Shown: positions 27,696-39,949, counted from the first letter of the stretch. The stretch: DNA of 64,000 bases from Tomocerus qinae (GCA_020055645.1 CM034549.1:33379930-33443929); one strand, 5' to 3'. Program-made: numbers and translations. Notes: generated by a model from the sequence alone, not told the origin.

Positions 27696-29222
27696 TTAGT
27701 TAGAAAATGTCAGAAGGGACAACCTAAGATAAGGATACCGTGGATACATACAGATTTCTTGAGTAGTTCCATGGAGCACGAGCCCGTCACTACACCCTAG
27801 CACTAATAAGAATAAATTCAACCTGCTTGTGGCAAATCATTTATTTTGGCTCTACAAATCCATCTTATTCGACCTTTAGGAGGTCCGCTCACATTTTTAA
27901 AGTCAAAAATAGTCTCATTAAATTCGATTGGCGATGCAAATAACTGAAATGATAACTGATTTGATGTGCTAAGTGGTCCCAAGTTATTTAAAAGATTGTG
28001 CTCCTTGAAGTCCCTTTAAAATTCTCCATCCAAAATACAATTAGATATTTGTTTCAAAATAAATTTTAATACGAACCAGTGTCTTTTAACGCAAACGAGA
28101 ACTTGCTATACTTTCATATCATAAAACATATACTATAATAATGGTCTAGTGTTTATGTGGTTTTGTTAGAATTGTATGATTATATCTTTTTGAATTAAGA
28201 CGGCGGGACTGGAGAGAAAGAGCGAGTCGAGATGAGTCTAAAAAGATGGGAAGTTTGTAGTCATTTGGAGTGGGAGAATGTTGAGATCACACCCTCGAGC
28301 ACTATTATTACTTCCCATGTCATTATTAACCATTATCTCCTTCTTCTACCTCATTCTACTCCACATCTGCATCTATCCACTCCAAATAATAGCAATTCTT
28401 ATTCCACCTTAGGTTATACTTCACCGATTTTCAAACCAACTACTTAACGAGTGTGGCATTCAAAATCCGTTTCTCAACACTACTATTTTCGGAGTATTTT
28501 GAAGAGTATTTTGCATCCATGAATTTGCCACCAATGGACACCAATAGAAAGACAATTAAACTCTATTCAAATGGCGGAAAAAAATTTGTCATTCCTTAAC
28601 TAGTTAATTCATACATTAACATTAACAGTAGACCGGATATTGAATATTATGTATCAGCCTCCTATGTGGTTTCGTCCCAGTCGGTGCTGTTGACCACTGA
28701 CACAACTTGGGTTTGAAATTGGGCTGGGACTTGCATTTGAAATTCAATAAATAATTTAACTAAAAGTTGAATTTATTTGACATTTGAAGGGGTGGGAGGG
28801 GAATGGGTGGGGAATGAAATATTTCAATAGTTTGAGTTATTTATTTGGGAGAAATATTTCAGATGGGATTGTTATGGCTTATGGTATGTGAACTTTCTCC
28901 GAAGTTGTAGGGTATTGTATGTGTAAGTGGAGCTGGAGAAAGGTGCCCGGCAGAGTTTTGTATCTATATACAGAGTATATGAGAAACTGGTCGGATATAT
29001 CGGATAGGGAGTGTTATTCATAATCATAAGAGAGAAAAAGACAAAAAGGAAAGTTGGAGCAGATTGTCTGGCAAGTTGGAACTACAGAAATAAATTCCGA
29101 CGGATGTCTCCGATTCGGACAAACTCCCAATTGTCCCATGAGCCCCCTCCCCCCTCAAATTCACCTTGCAGACCTAGACCCCATTATTACTATACAAGTA
29201 CTATTATCACATAGTATTACAT

Positions 29223-29259
29223 TATATTGAGATAATAGTACAACTATTATCTCAATATA
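29223..29259. repeat. Perfect 16-bp-stem hairpin
   Basis: TATATTGAGATAATAG, a five-base loop TACAA, and the exact reverse complement of the stem. It lies in non-coding DNA with no T-run following and no neighbour gene. It could be a MITE relic. Confidence 0.7.
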
Positions 29260-32200
29260 GCAGAAACGCCCCTTCTAGGAAAACCGAAGTATTCGGTTGT
29301 ATACTCTACGTAATCTACATAGAATAATAGTGTAGCCATGATTTCGAGTATTCTCATTCCCCATCCCATTTTTGTTCGGGGAAATAGAAAATCTTTGGGG
29401 AATTAAATCCGATATGCACCAAGATTTCGAAATTTCCACCCAATTTAGTTGGTATTGGGAAAAGTGGATATCCTGCATTATGAATGAATGTGTGTATGTT
29501 GTATGAAAACAGAAATTAGGTAATAGGAGGAAGGCGGGTGAGAAAGTCCATAGTGCGGCTTCTTCTGCTACAGTAGGCATAGAAGAACGTTGTATTTAGT
29601 AGTCGAGGCAGTTGTACGGAAAGAGTCAGGAGCAGGAGAGCGGGGACATTTACATGGCTATTGATTTGTTTCTGTCGGAAATATCTATTATGGAATGCTA
29701 GCCAAGGAAGGAGCCCTGCCATTGCCATAACTTTCCGTTGCATGCCAAAATCCAAACAAAGCAACGGCTGAATGAATTCGCAATCATCCCACCATCATCA
29801 CCCATTCCTTAACAACCAAGGACGATTCTCTCTCAACTACTCCCACCCCACTCACTTCTCCCGATTGACACACTATTCCATTATTAGCTATTGTCAATCC
29901 CTCTGTACGGATCACTAACGGTTGACAAATAGCATTTGGTACCCTTTGGGGAAGAACTTGGAAAATAATTAATAGTATTTCTCTTTGGGGGAAAACTTGG
30001 AAAACACTTAGTGGGATTTAGCATTGGAAAAAAGACTGAAGCAATCCAACATTTGTTTTTGGGACTGAAGCATACGAACGTCAGGTGTGTGAGGAATGTC
30101 AACATCTGCGCTGCACTCTACTTATTCCGTTCTAAATAGACTATTGCGTTGTTCGATGTCATTTTACAATAATTTTGACTATATGCATGCATTGCCTCAT
30201 CATTGCACATCTTGCTCTCATTTGGAGCGGATTTGAAAAAAGTGAATTTGAATGCATAGTAAACAATCTACCCATTCTCTACGTACTATAATACGTGAAT
30301 CAACGTTGTGTGTGATGATGCAATGCTTTAAAGACATATGAATGGGAGAATAGATATGTAAATGAGGGATGGTGATACAGTTAGGAAACCTGGATTATCC
30401 CTACGCATTGGCTGATCCCAGGTGCGTGGATGTGTATCCTGGTTGACACGGACTCGACAAACAGCATTTGATTCGACTTATCTTTCTTGTACAAATTGTA
30501 GTAAATGAATCCTGCGAGGGATAGTGATGAGGGTAAAGGAGAGATGAGACAGGCACCTGTTTGGTGCTCAGTGGCCACAAGACTCAACTTATATTATATC
30601 TATATACCATTTGCATATGAACTTATTAATATACTCGGTTTTGGTACAAACACACATATATACAATGTTATATACTAGATACTCTATATAAATAGTGGAT
30701 AGTATAAGTATCACATCTGACCATATAAAAGTCTTATAGTTAAATAGGAGATAACTGGACATTATAATAATATTGTATGTGGATGAGGGGCCTAAGAAAG
30801 AATGTTGGTTGGGTACATACCTGTTAGTTAGTAGTAGTAGTAGAACGAAATGTAGGTTGATAAAGAATATTGAGTTAGTATAGATGCATGTGTATTAAGA
30901 TGTGGTGGTTGGAATTCCTTGCTTGGGTATTGCACCTCCTTTGTATATTCTTCTGGTCATTCAGGTTGTCGATGAATATGCCAAATCAAGTTGCAAAATA
31001 TTTGGATACCTGCACTCTCTATACACTACTCTCCTCTTATGTACTAACTATGCAGACACTATACTATACATACACTATATAGTACTACGTGGTGGTGTAT
31101 ATACAGCTGTGTGTTAAGGCAATAATTGATCTGTAAAGACACTTTGTGGCTGTTTCTTTTTGCAATGACAACTGTATAGGAACAATGGCCTTGCAATTAT
31201 TCTTGGGAGGCGGAGTGTAAGGTCCACGAGTCTCACCTCCACTGCAACAAATCTCACGAAACCCTTGGCATCCAATCAACTATTACGGAACACACAAATG
31301 TCATCTGATTATTATGTCAACCAAGATGATTCAATAGATCTCACATTCACTCCAACATTAACAAACACATTTAAACAGAAAGTCGGATTTCCCAATAACA
31401 AACACTTCTTTAGCGAGTTTAATCCGAAGATTTTGTGGAGTGATACTTGGAATGGATAGAAAATGTGGAATATCTAGAAGATTGTAGTAGAGAGTTGAGA
31501 GAGACACGCGGGGTGAGATGAATCCTTAATTTCGACAGAGTTTCGTTTTCTGACAACAAGTCATGAATCTCTGGAGATTTGGGGGAGAGTGAATGGAATG
31601 TCTATGTCACTATATTTATTTATTATATCTCTATCTGGTATATATAGTATATACTTCTATATATAGATAGGGGATGACGGGGTTGGTTGGTTGATCAGTG
31701 TTTGTGTCCGAATTTCGGGAGTGAAGGGACACAGATGGGGATAAGACGCCCAATTGTGCACGAAGACGCCGACATGCTCCTTCTTCCAATGCTACCTCAG
31801 GACTGACTACCTCCCGACACACACAACTCCACTCAACTCCTTCGTCTGCTACTTCGTCCCATTCCTTGCAGCATTCTGTACAATGTATACCCTAATATGT
31901 ATACATACACACTCAACAAGACTCGACTCTTTATTTGTACACACATACACACTACTACTGCTTACTATTATGTGTAGTAGTACCTACATACATTCTATTA
32001 TTTTCACATTTCAATGAATTCCTGCTGAAAATATTGAAATAGACGAAATAAATGGCATCAACATTAGTTTGAATTGACGAAAGTATTTGGATTTTGAATT
32101 GCAAAGTTAATGAAATGAAACAATTGAGATTAATTTATGAAATAATTGAAATTAAATCCAACGCGCATGAGTGATATGTCCAGTTGGTTTAATGCCATTG

Positions 32201-33083
32201 AATTGAATCCCATTATTTACTATTTGTTTTTGATAAGAAAAGTGGGCGCTAGGCGTCTCAACTATTTATTTCGGCGGAATGTTTCACTTGCCATGCATAG
32301 GGAGTTCAGTAGTAGTAGTAGTAGTTCTGTCTGATTTTGTGATAGTGGAGAGTGGAGAGAGAGAGAGAGAGAAGACTAAGCAGGTATAGCTAAACACCCC
32401 AAAAGAAACGTATAACAATCGCAGGAGTCAAATTCAACGTAGTAGATAGATAAGTTGCCTACTTGATTCCTTCTCGCATTGCAAATACTTATTTACTACT
32501 ACTACCTGACTCCACTCAGGGTTTCCACCTATTTGACAAATCACACTGGGTGGTTTTTTACATTTCAACCAACCACTTGGCCTCTAACCACTTTAACCTA
32601 CTAAAATAGGTCATAAAGTTCCTGGCCAATTAGTAATAAATAGCTGCAGATTCAATGATATTACTAAAAGCAAAAATGGGCGACTTAAAGTTTTTAAATG
32701 CCAATTACCACTATTTCGGAATTCGGACCTGGTAAATGTTTGAGCCCAGGCTACTATTTGAAGCATTACGGTTTTACGATATTTTTCAATGCGCATGCTT
32801 TACTCCGTGTTTATACTATTAGTATGATGATCAAGATATACACTGGCTGTTTGCTACAAGGCGCTAGCAAAATTGCATTACATCCATATTAGACAAAAAA
32901 ATGAGCTTTAATCTGAGTTGTATTTAGGATTATTCACAATTAAACCAAATTGTAATGCCTTTTGAAAAAATAGCAGTACGGTGGTCTATTACTAATATTT
33001 ATAATGTAGATCATTCACTTTTGAAACGTAGTGGCTTAATTGCCACGAAGACCTTCTCATAAATACAGACATATAATACATAC

Positions 33084-33197
33084 CAATATTGTTCACTGCT
33101 CATGTTCCACTTGGCGTTTATACTAGCCGAGCCCATCAACGTGGGAGTCACAACTACACTAAGGCTCCAAGTTCTCGGTGGCAGGGAAATACAGGCA
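33084..33197 (-). CDS. Candidate exon with weak UbiA/UBIAD1-like resemblance
   Basis: A 114-nt open segment on the minus strand lies between an acceptor-like ACAG and a donor TTG followed by GTATGT. It reads ACISLPPRTWSLSVVVTPTL, then MGSASINAKWNMSSEQY. The pattern R.WS.S...TP...GSA resembles the first transmembrane region of UBIAD1/MenA-type prenyltransferases (human RPWSFSASLTPVALGSAL). The diagnostic N...D...D motif of the family was not found nearby, so this may be a lone exon, a fragment or chance. An alternative acceptor at 33206-33207 would start the exon at 33205 in phase 0. Confidence 0.28.
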
Positions 33198-33738
33198 CTG
33201 TGCAACTACCGCCGCTTGCAGTGGTATGGTATTTAGCTTTTGTAGGCTAACTAATGCTGGAATCCAGCATCTAATACATCTATTATTTCAATGTACTAAG
33301 TAAAATATCAATTGTACCTTAATATTTATTAATTAAGTTAATATTTCTATATTTTATTTTAATCTTAAACCCAAGCTGCTATTGCTTTAGACTAAAAATT
33401 GATTGTTATCAACATATGTGTGCCAACAGTATAAATGCAATAAAGCGGCCACGTAAGATGGCAGAATAGTAGCAATGCTATTTTTCGCCTTACTACTTTT
33501 CTGAACTCTTACTACACGAGTGTATTGGTTTATTCCTGTTGGCTCACATATTATTTCAACATGTTATGTAAATCTAGAATGAAATTATGTTTAACAACAT
33601 TTATGTGTTAAGAATGCCAGTTATGGCTGCTAACTACACGTACAAGTTTACTTACCCGACTTTTGGAAGCGTTGGTAATTCCACTCCTCCGGTGATTCCC
33701 TGCTCCTGTAAAGTCACACCGCCTGTGTTTCCATGTAA

Positions 33739-33930
33739 TCTTTACTCTACATAAGCATAAAGTGGGTCATGCGCATGGGAGTCTTTCATTATTCTTGAAT
33801 AAATGTTTGTATGTTTCTATGTCCGTAATATTTTGTAATTAATTAGTGAAATTCGGGCCAATGCGCAGTCGCTAGAAATTTACTGATTGCAACATTTTCT
33901 AGCACATTTTGTGTGCTAGGATTCAACTAG
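33739..33930 (+). mobile_element. Short non-autonomous Helitron, copy 1
   Basis: The 5' end TCTTTACTCTACAT follows A. The 3' end has a hairpin at 33899-33919 (CTAGCACA, loop, TGTGCTAG), then GATTCAA and CTAG before T. An A/T target with no duplication fits Helitron insertion. The 192 bp has no coding capacity. It shares its body with copies at 36497-36779 and 37043-37292, including CGGGCCAATGCGCAGTCGCT. Confidence 0.82.
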
Positions 33931-34019
33931 TCCAAAATAAATTCCTTTCTTGACCTAACACCCTTATGATTTTTAACCATGTGATGTACTATATCCTTTG
34001 ATGATTTGACTACATCAAG

Positions 34020-34231
34020 CAGGGAACAAAAAAGGATCTTTTTTGCCTATTTTATAAAAAAGGTAGGAGTAAGATTCAAAAAAAGCAGTCCTTTTTACCT
34101 TTTTTGATGTAGCAGCGTGTCCCATAAATAAGGTAAAAATGGTAAAAAGGGTAAAGGACTGACTGCGTCTTCTTAGAAAAAGTAGTACTTTTTACCTTTT
34201 TGTAAAAAAGGTTAACATTTTTTGTTCCCTG
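34020..34231. mobile_element. hAT-type MITE with exact 8-bp duplication
   Basis: Ends CAGGGAACAAAAAAGG and TTTTTTGTTCCCTG are inverted. ACATCAAG flanks both sides exactly (34012-34019 and 34232-34239). The interior is rich in AAAGGTAAAAA/TTTTTACCTTT and self-complementary. At 212 bp and non-coding it is non-autonomous. A lone TTTTGTTCCCTG near 34588 is a relic of another copy. Confidence 0.88.
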
Positions 34232-35939
34232 ACATCAAGTATCATGTGATGCTAGATGAAAACAACATTTTACGTTCAATTTTGAAAAAATTTTACCAGC
34301 TTCAATGCCAGAATCAAGGTTAGGTTTTGCCCTAGCTTTTCTTTTTTTGATGAAGGCAGCGTTTGTGCTTATTTTGTAGCCAATGTGGGGGAAAAATATT
34401 TCTCTAGGGGCGAAATATTCTTCGGGCGAACTAATTGGATTTTGATTGAGCATATTTGTAAATAAATTATTTCTTCAAGTGTTGAATCCTCTACTAGAGG
34501 CACCAAAAACACCAATTCCTATCTAGACAAAGAGAAGACAAAATTGTATCCTAATATTAGTTAGATTTTGTAGAAAAGGAAGATATTTTGTTCCCTGGTT
34601 GCAGCATTTGAACAGGATCATGGATATTTGGCATTATGTTGTGCAAATGCTTAGTGGTCTGCAGTAGTCTAGCTGTAGAGATAGAGGTGGGACACACACA
34701 ACCCTCTCAAGTCTCCCAGACTCACCTCATGCTCACCTCACCTCACACATTCACTACACCACTTAAATACCCCTCTGATGCAGTCACAGCACAAGAACCA
34801 CATGCACTTAAATCTACTGTGTATAATATACTCAGTAGATATGTATATTTATAGATGGATATAAAAGTGAGTTGAGGCAGGCCAAATTCAGACACTTTTA
34901 TTCCTCTAGTAATATGGTGCAATGCAGAAGGAAGGAACGGCGGAATCTCGATTGAGACGGGTAGGTAACCGATCAGGAAATAATCAACCTCGGGAGAGAC
35001 CGAAGGATTTCTATTCATGTCATTTACTCCAATTCATCACCCTGAATCCTTCTCTACGGCCCCTTCTACTATCTGATCGCTAGTCCATAGAAATCAAAAT
35101 GCATTGAGATGAAATCTTTCAAATTGTTTAAAGGTTATAGCCGGATAAAAATAATTTTGACCAGCCAGTCGGCTAAAACGACTGAAATTACTAGTGGCCA
35201 CACCGAAATGGCCAAAAATCATGAATTCCCCGTTTAATAACTTCATTTTTAACCGTTTAGTACGCGGGATAACAACTGATTTCAACGAGGTGGCCACCGG
35301 TGTGGTCCATAATATTAAGCTCTGGTTTTACATTTTACACCTGTGAAGTCTAACAAATTCTGGCTTTTCAATTTGATATTGACCATCCTCCTTCATCCTT
35401 TCCAAAGCATCTGAATTCTCGCCAAAACTACACCACACCACCGCTGTATGATGCATAATAAATAATTTAACAACAACGGCAACAACATAGCAAAAAGTTT
35501 TCTGGATTAATGGTATTTATTATGCAAAGTGCAGATATTGACATTTGGAGTAACTTTACTAAGTTTTAGAGATGCACTATTCTATTTTAACATTTTATTT
35601 AAAAATTGAAAACCACTTATTCAGGATATTTAATATCGAAGGCAGGTTTAGTTGAGAGAGATATTGAGAGAGCGGTTCCGGTATAAAGCAGGTCCATTGA
35701 AATAGTTCTTGCGTGGATGGAGACGGGTCATTGTCATCAGGTGTGCCTTCTCTGTCTGGGGAAAGTAGCCGTAGTCCATAGCTGTTGTCGTGTAGAAAGG
35801 GTGGGGGGCCCTTTCATGGCCATACCCCTTTATACCAAATATATATCTTCATATTTATTGGTTTTTTTATGTAAAGAGTCCAAAATACTTACAACGACGG
35901 TGTAAAATACGATTTCGTAAACAGGAATTAATATTCCAA

Positions 35940-36002
35940 CAGGGCCGCAGGCAGAAAATATTCATGGGCTCAAGTGCTCCAGTACTCCTGGCTACGGCCC
36001 TG
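35940..36002. mobile_element. Very short hAT-like MITE derivative
   Basis: Inverted ends CAGGGCCGCAGGC and GGCTACGGCCCTG enclose only about 37 bases. No 8-bp duplication is visible. It is probably an internally deleted relative of the element at 3652. Confidence 0.5.
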
Positions 36003-36289
36003 ATCCCTTGCAGAAAATCTTTATTTTACAATCCAATGAGCCGTATGACATAAATTCGGCGACGTTAAAGGAATGACAATATTTTTTGAAAGTAAAAAGT
36101 AGAATATTTCCGGAAATTATATGGCGGAATTTTAAGCACTCGAAATCACCCTCAGAATCGGTAATATATATAATTAATTACAATGTAATTAATATCATAA
36201 TACAGCCGCCATTCTATTAGACAGTGGAAGTGTTCTCAATCAATGTCTCTGGTCAAATATATAAGAATTGAAACTAAAAGTCTCCTTAC

Positions 36290-36464
36290 GGGCAAATACT
36301 TGTCGAAAACATCGGAGACGTTATCCACTTTTAATCCCTCAGCACACATTAGATTTGCCTCCTCCTCCTCCTCCCTAGCCGTCTTCTTCTTCCGAAAATC
36401 AGACTTGGCAATGTTGTCGTTGTCTCCCCTTTTGAAAGGGAATAGATGCTGCCAGTCAGGAGAA
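36290..36464 (-). CDS. Candidate internal exon of an unidentified gene
   Basis: A 175-nt open stretch on the minus strand is bounded by an acceptor-like CAG and a strong donor, CCC followed by GTAAGG. The frame reads SPDWQHLFPFKRGDND, then a lysine- and glutamate-rich helix-like part (FRKKKTAREEEEEANL) and VDNVSDVFDKYLP. Composition is protein-like (mixed charge, few rare residues) and unlike the AT-rich surroundings. I do not recognise the family. A short Helitron begins about 30 bases away at 36497. It could be a pseudo-exon or chance ORF. Confidence 0.35.
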
Positions 36465-36496
36465 CTGTCTCTACAACATATTTATACATATCTTTA

Positions 36497-36779
36497 TCTT
36501 TACTCTACATTCTACATAAACATAATCTTTTAAACATAAAGTGGGACATGCGCATGGAATTCTTTCACCATTCTTGTATTAAGGTTTGTATATTTGTCCG
36601 TAATATTTTGTAATTAATGAGTAAGGGTAATATTTTGCAATTAATGAGCAAGGACTAGACTTAGACTATTAGTACTGAGTCCAATCAACGGTCTATGAAA
36701 TTCGGGCCAATGCGCAGTCGCTAGAAATTTACTGATTTCAACATTTTCTAGCACACTTTGTGTGCTAGGATTCAGCTAG
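36497..36779 (+). mobile_element. Short non-autonomous Helitron, copy 2
   Basis: It begins TCTTTACTCTACAT after A and ends with the hairpin at 36748-36768 followed by GATTCAG and CTAG before T. It is 283 bp, longer than copy 1 through an internal segment (TAATGAGTAAGG and a repeat of the TAATATTTTG motif) shared with copy 3. Confidence 0.82.
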
Positions 36780-37042
36780 TAAACTATATGAAACATTGAG
36801 AAAACTACAATAAATATCATAATATGACATGGGTAGTCCTAAACTGAAAAATTAAATGCTTCCATATGAAGATGGGGTTTTCGTCACCGGTTTTAGTCGC
36901 TGTATGTAAATATTTATTGCACTTCATTTTAAAAGATTGCGGATCAGGTCTCCGCTTATGACTCCCTCCAATCACAAGAACGAAAATTTTTTAACATTGA
37001 AGGTATAGACAATGCGTCATATAGATATTCCTTATAGTATTA

Positions 37043-37292
37043 CTAGTTGAATCCTAGCACACAAAGTGTGCTAGAAAATGTTGCAATCAGTAAATTTCTA
37101 GCGACTGCGCATTGGCCCGAATTTCATAGACCGTTGATTGGACTCAGTTGTCTAGTCCTTGCTCATTAATTACAAAATATTACCCTTACTCATTAATTAC
37201 AAAATATTACGGACATATATACAGACATTTATTCAAGAATAATGAAAGAATCCCATGCGCATGCCCCACTTTATGTTTATGTAGAGTAAAGA
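37043..37292 (-). mobile_element. Short non-autonomous Helitron, copy 3
   Basis: On the minus strand it runs from TCTTTACTCTACAT (after A) to the CTAGCACA..TGTGCTAG hairpin and CTAG before T. It is 250 bp and lies inverted, 263 bases from copy 2. The high similarity to copies 1 and 2 over the 3' third suggests recent spread. Confidence 0.82.
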
Positions 37293-37338
37293 TTATAAAA
37301 CCTATGCATGAAGATCGAATTAATTTGTATTTTGTGAT

Positions 37339-37505
37339 CAGGCACGTATCCAGATAGGTCCAGGGAGGGGGGCGCAACCAAAAATAATGTTAAAACGCGA
37401 AAATGTTTTGCAATTTTCGGGTCTTTTTGGAAAAAATCTTCTCTTTTTCTCAGATTAAGGTGGGGCGCTGCGCCCTCTCCTCGCCCCCTACTGGATACGT
37501 GCCTG
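37339..37505. mobile_element. hAT-type MITE (CAGGCACGTATCCAG family)
   Basis: Ends CAGGCACGTATCCAG and CTGGATACGTGCCTG are perfect inverted repeats. TTTGTGAT precedes the left end (37331-37338) and recurs two bases after the right end (37508-37515), so the target duplication is probable but offset by TG. The 167-bp interior has a C-rich/G-rich boundary on each side and no gene. Confidence 0.75.
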
Positions 37506-37809
37506 TGTTTGTGATTGTGATATCATTAATTTCAAATTTCAAAATAAAATTTCGTTGCGGACAGGAAAAGCTCCATTGAGTTGGAAATCGGAATTTATAT
37601 CGAGTTTATAGACTGTTTATGGACTGAAGCCCACATAAAAATAGACAAAATAAAATACTACTTAATAATTAAAACGAAGCGACGGAGAATGCGGGGCGGT
37701 TGGCGGTGCGGTGTAAATATTTAAATTAGAGAAACCGAACTATTTATTTTGTAATTTCCAACGACAAATATAAATAATACATTTTTATAAACATAAGTGA
37801 TAAATAAAT

Positions 37810-38025
37810 TTAAATGTACTTAATTATCCCTCCTCGAGGGTAAGGATTGAGGTGGACAGGGATCTTGACCTCCTTGTAGTTTTGAGATGTCGACTCCCTT
37901 CGGAGGATTTCATCTTGAAAGACGACCTTTCGTTTCAATTTATCATCACAGTTGATTCTTTCTGAATTTCTAAAACAACTGTTATTTCCGCCACAATAAT
38001 CGTATTTGAATTTATTGGATAACAT
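37810..38025 (-). CDS. Small hypothetical protein or last exon (71 aa)
   Basis: An ATG-started ORF on the minus strand reads MLSNKFKYDYCGGNNSCF at the start and VHLNPYPRGGIIKYI at the end. The start has an A at -3, the region is GC-richer than its flanks, and a minus-strand AATAAA (plus TTTATT at 37743-37748) lies about 65 bases after the stop, as expected of a real 3' end. There is no family I recognise. It could also be the terminal exon of a longer gene extending above 38025. Confidence 0.35.
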   Translation of the reverse strand: MLSNKFKYDYCGGNNSCFRNSERINCDDKLKRKVVFQDEILRRESTSQNYKEVKIPVHLNPYPRGGIIKYI

Positions 38026-39445
38026 TTTATACTTTGTCCCAATTTGGCTCTCATCAATTTTAAATTAATTTGCTTTTACAGGGTTCGCATAAACGGTTCT
38101 GCTTAATTTATTATTATAATATTATATACTTCGTGTGTTTTATAGGACTGTACATATTGCTTGCCTTTAATGAAAATATTTTTCGGACACTCCCATTTCC
38201 GACGCCACTAAGTTTTATTTTAGTTTACATTTTTGATAGACGTTAGGACATTTTATCACACTAATAATTTTTACATGAAGTGGCTAAAAATAAAATTAAA
38301 CCATATTTTCCATTTTAGACATGGTTTAGGATAATTTCCCACTCGCCCACTCAATTGTTTTGCTGTACATGTGGAAAAAAGTTGCAAGTATTGGGAATGG
38401 GAAATAGTGGAAAAATAGGGATTTTTGGAAAGTGGAAATTCTCACAAGTTCTGGATGGAATTAGAAGACAGGGATATAAACGACGGATGAAATCGTATTA
38501 AAAGAATGTTTTGCCGTTTCGCTGAGTTCACTTCACAGTTCTGTTGAGCTAGAAAATTATTTTTTGTCAAAAAATGAACGTATTTTTTCGCGGTTCAATG
38601 TATTTTACAGAATTTTGTGATATAGTTATGTCGAATGATTTTATCAAAATCAATTCAAAACTTGCAGAGAAATTGCAATCTCCGAAGAACTCGCATTTTT
38701 AAACAGCACCCATAACTTTTGGACAGAACATTTTCAGTAACATCTTTAAAGTGCGACTTTTTTACTTTTAAAATTACTACGAAAAACAACTCTCCTAGTT
38801 TTGGATGGGATGATTATTTGATAGTTTTTCGTATTAAATTACTTTGATTAGGGCTCTCTGTACTTCTTATTGACAATTTTACATTAGTTTTTATATGAGA
38901 GCGGTCGGAGTACTTATATATTTTATTATTATTTTGGGTAATGCAGTTGTATTAGTCAATCGACCTGCATAAAGAAAGAGTTGTTCAGTTGTGTTTGTGT
39001 AGTGTAGTTGCATTGCAGGTTTGCAGCGCAGAAACGGAAGCGGAGATTATTGATAAAATAAAGCTTTGAAGTTTCCAGTAAAGAAATCTATTCTGTCATC
39101 CATGCAAGGATAATAGAAGTATATAGTGAACCTAGCAAAGGAACTAACCTTACACGCAGAATAAATTAAAGATGCCACGTTATAGCTTATGCCGTGGGGA
39201 CAAATTGCATTTTTCAATTAGATTTTCGGACCATTTTGGAAGATTCTATTAACAAATAAAATCAGTAATTTTTTGGTTAGGGACAAAAAGTTGAACCATT
39301 AAAGTGAATTTTGACCGAGGTCAGAATTCGAATTATTACTGCCTCAAATCGTGGTTGCCACTGTTCTAGGAAAAAAATATTATCATTTTGAAATTCAGTA
39401 ATGGTATATATTATTATTATATTAACATATATATTATTATTATAT
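38026..39445. other. No gene recognised
   Basis: AT-rich non-coding sequence. GGGAAATAGTGGAAAAATAGGG-like words near 38398-38440 resemble words near 60001-60190. A TATTATTA microsatellite at about 39408-39450 borders the dispersed repeat that follows. Confidence 0.4.
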
Positions 39446-39850
39446 TATTATAACATCAAAACAAAAATAGAAATTTACATAAGATGATTATTTTGTGATG
39501 AAAATGATTGGCGAAAGGCAACATTTCCTAATGATCGTAATGTGCATATTAATTAGCATTTCAAAACCCCTAATCCAAATTTGTGCGCGAAAATTTTTTT
39601 GAAGTTTTTTGACAAAAAAATTGATTTTTTTCTGGATACTTAGAGGGGGGTCCAGCCCCCCCTCTGGATACGTGCTTGCCCTAGACCCCCTTGATTCCTT
39701 TGTGCCAGTTTGCACACCTTTATGTAGAATTAAATAACAGTACTGGGGGCTACTATTTATCCTTCAAAAATATTTATTCGTAAGTTGTACTCAAGGAATT
39801 TTTTTTTGATTTTAAATGGGAGCTTTTTGGTAACTTTTTGAGCTATTTGT
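39446..39850. repeat. Dispersed repeat R1, copy interrupted by a MITE end
   Basis: It shares blocks such as TAACATCAAAACAA.AATAGA, AATTTACATAAGATG, GATTCC.TTG.GCCAGTT and AATATTTATTCGTAAGTT with 50805-52215 and in part with 49740-50275. A piece ending CTGGATACGTGCTTG (about 39585-39679) interrupts it and matches the right end of the hAT-type MITE family. Confidence 0.7.
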
Positions 39851-39949
39851 TAAACCTACAGCAAGCCGTAACAAAAGCTCACCTGAGTAAAGGGTACCGT
39901 GTGCACATTTTTGGTAGAATAATAGTTGAAAAGATTTATTTTGTTTACT

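Larger units (their letters stand above)
18486..33083. other. No gene recognised; transposon-poor stretch with microsatellites
   Basis: About 14.6 kb without a convincing gene or intact transposon. Seen in it are a (GA)n tract at 23428-23453, (GTA)n at 30826-30843, (GTA)n at 32309-32325, (GA)n at 32355-32372, a perfect 16-bp-stem hairpin at 29223-29259, and a fragment of the foldback end family at about 27653-27695. Minus-strand open frames at 31631-31822 and around 31085-31279, and a plus-strand one ending near 21483, look mildly protein-like but have no family or splice support. Confidence 0.5.

Noticed and set aside
35940-36002. Target duplication for the short CAGGGCCGCAGG element
   Set aside because: The flanks TATTCCAA and ATCCCTTG do not match, so no duplication is claimed.
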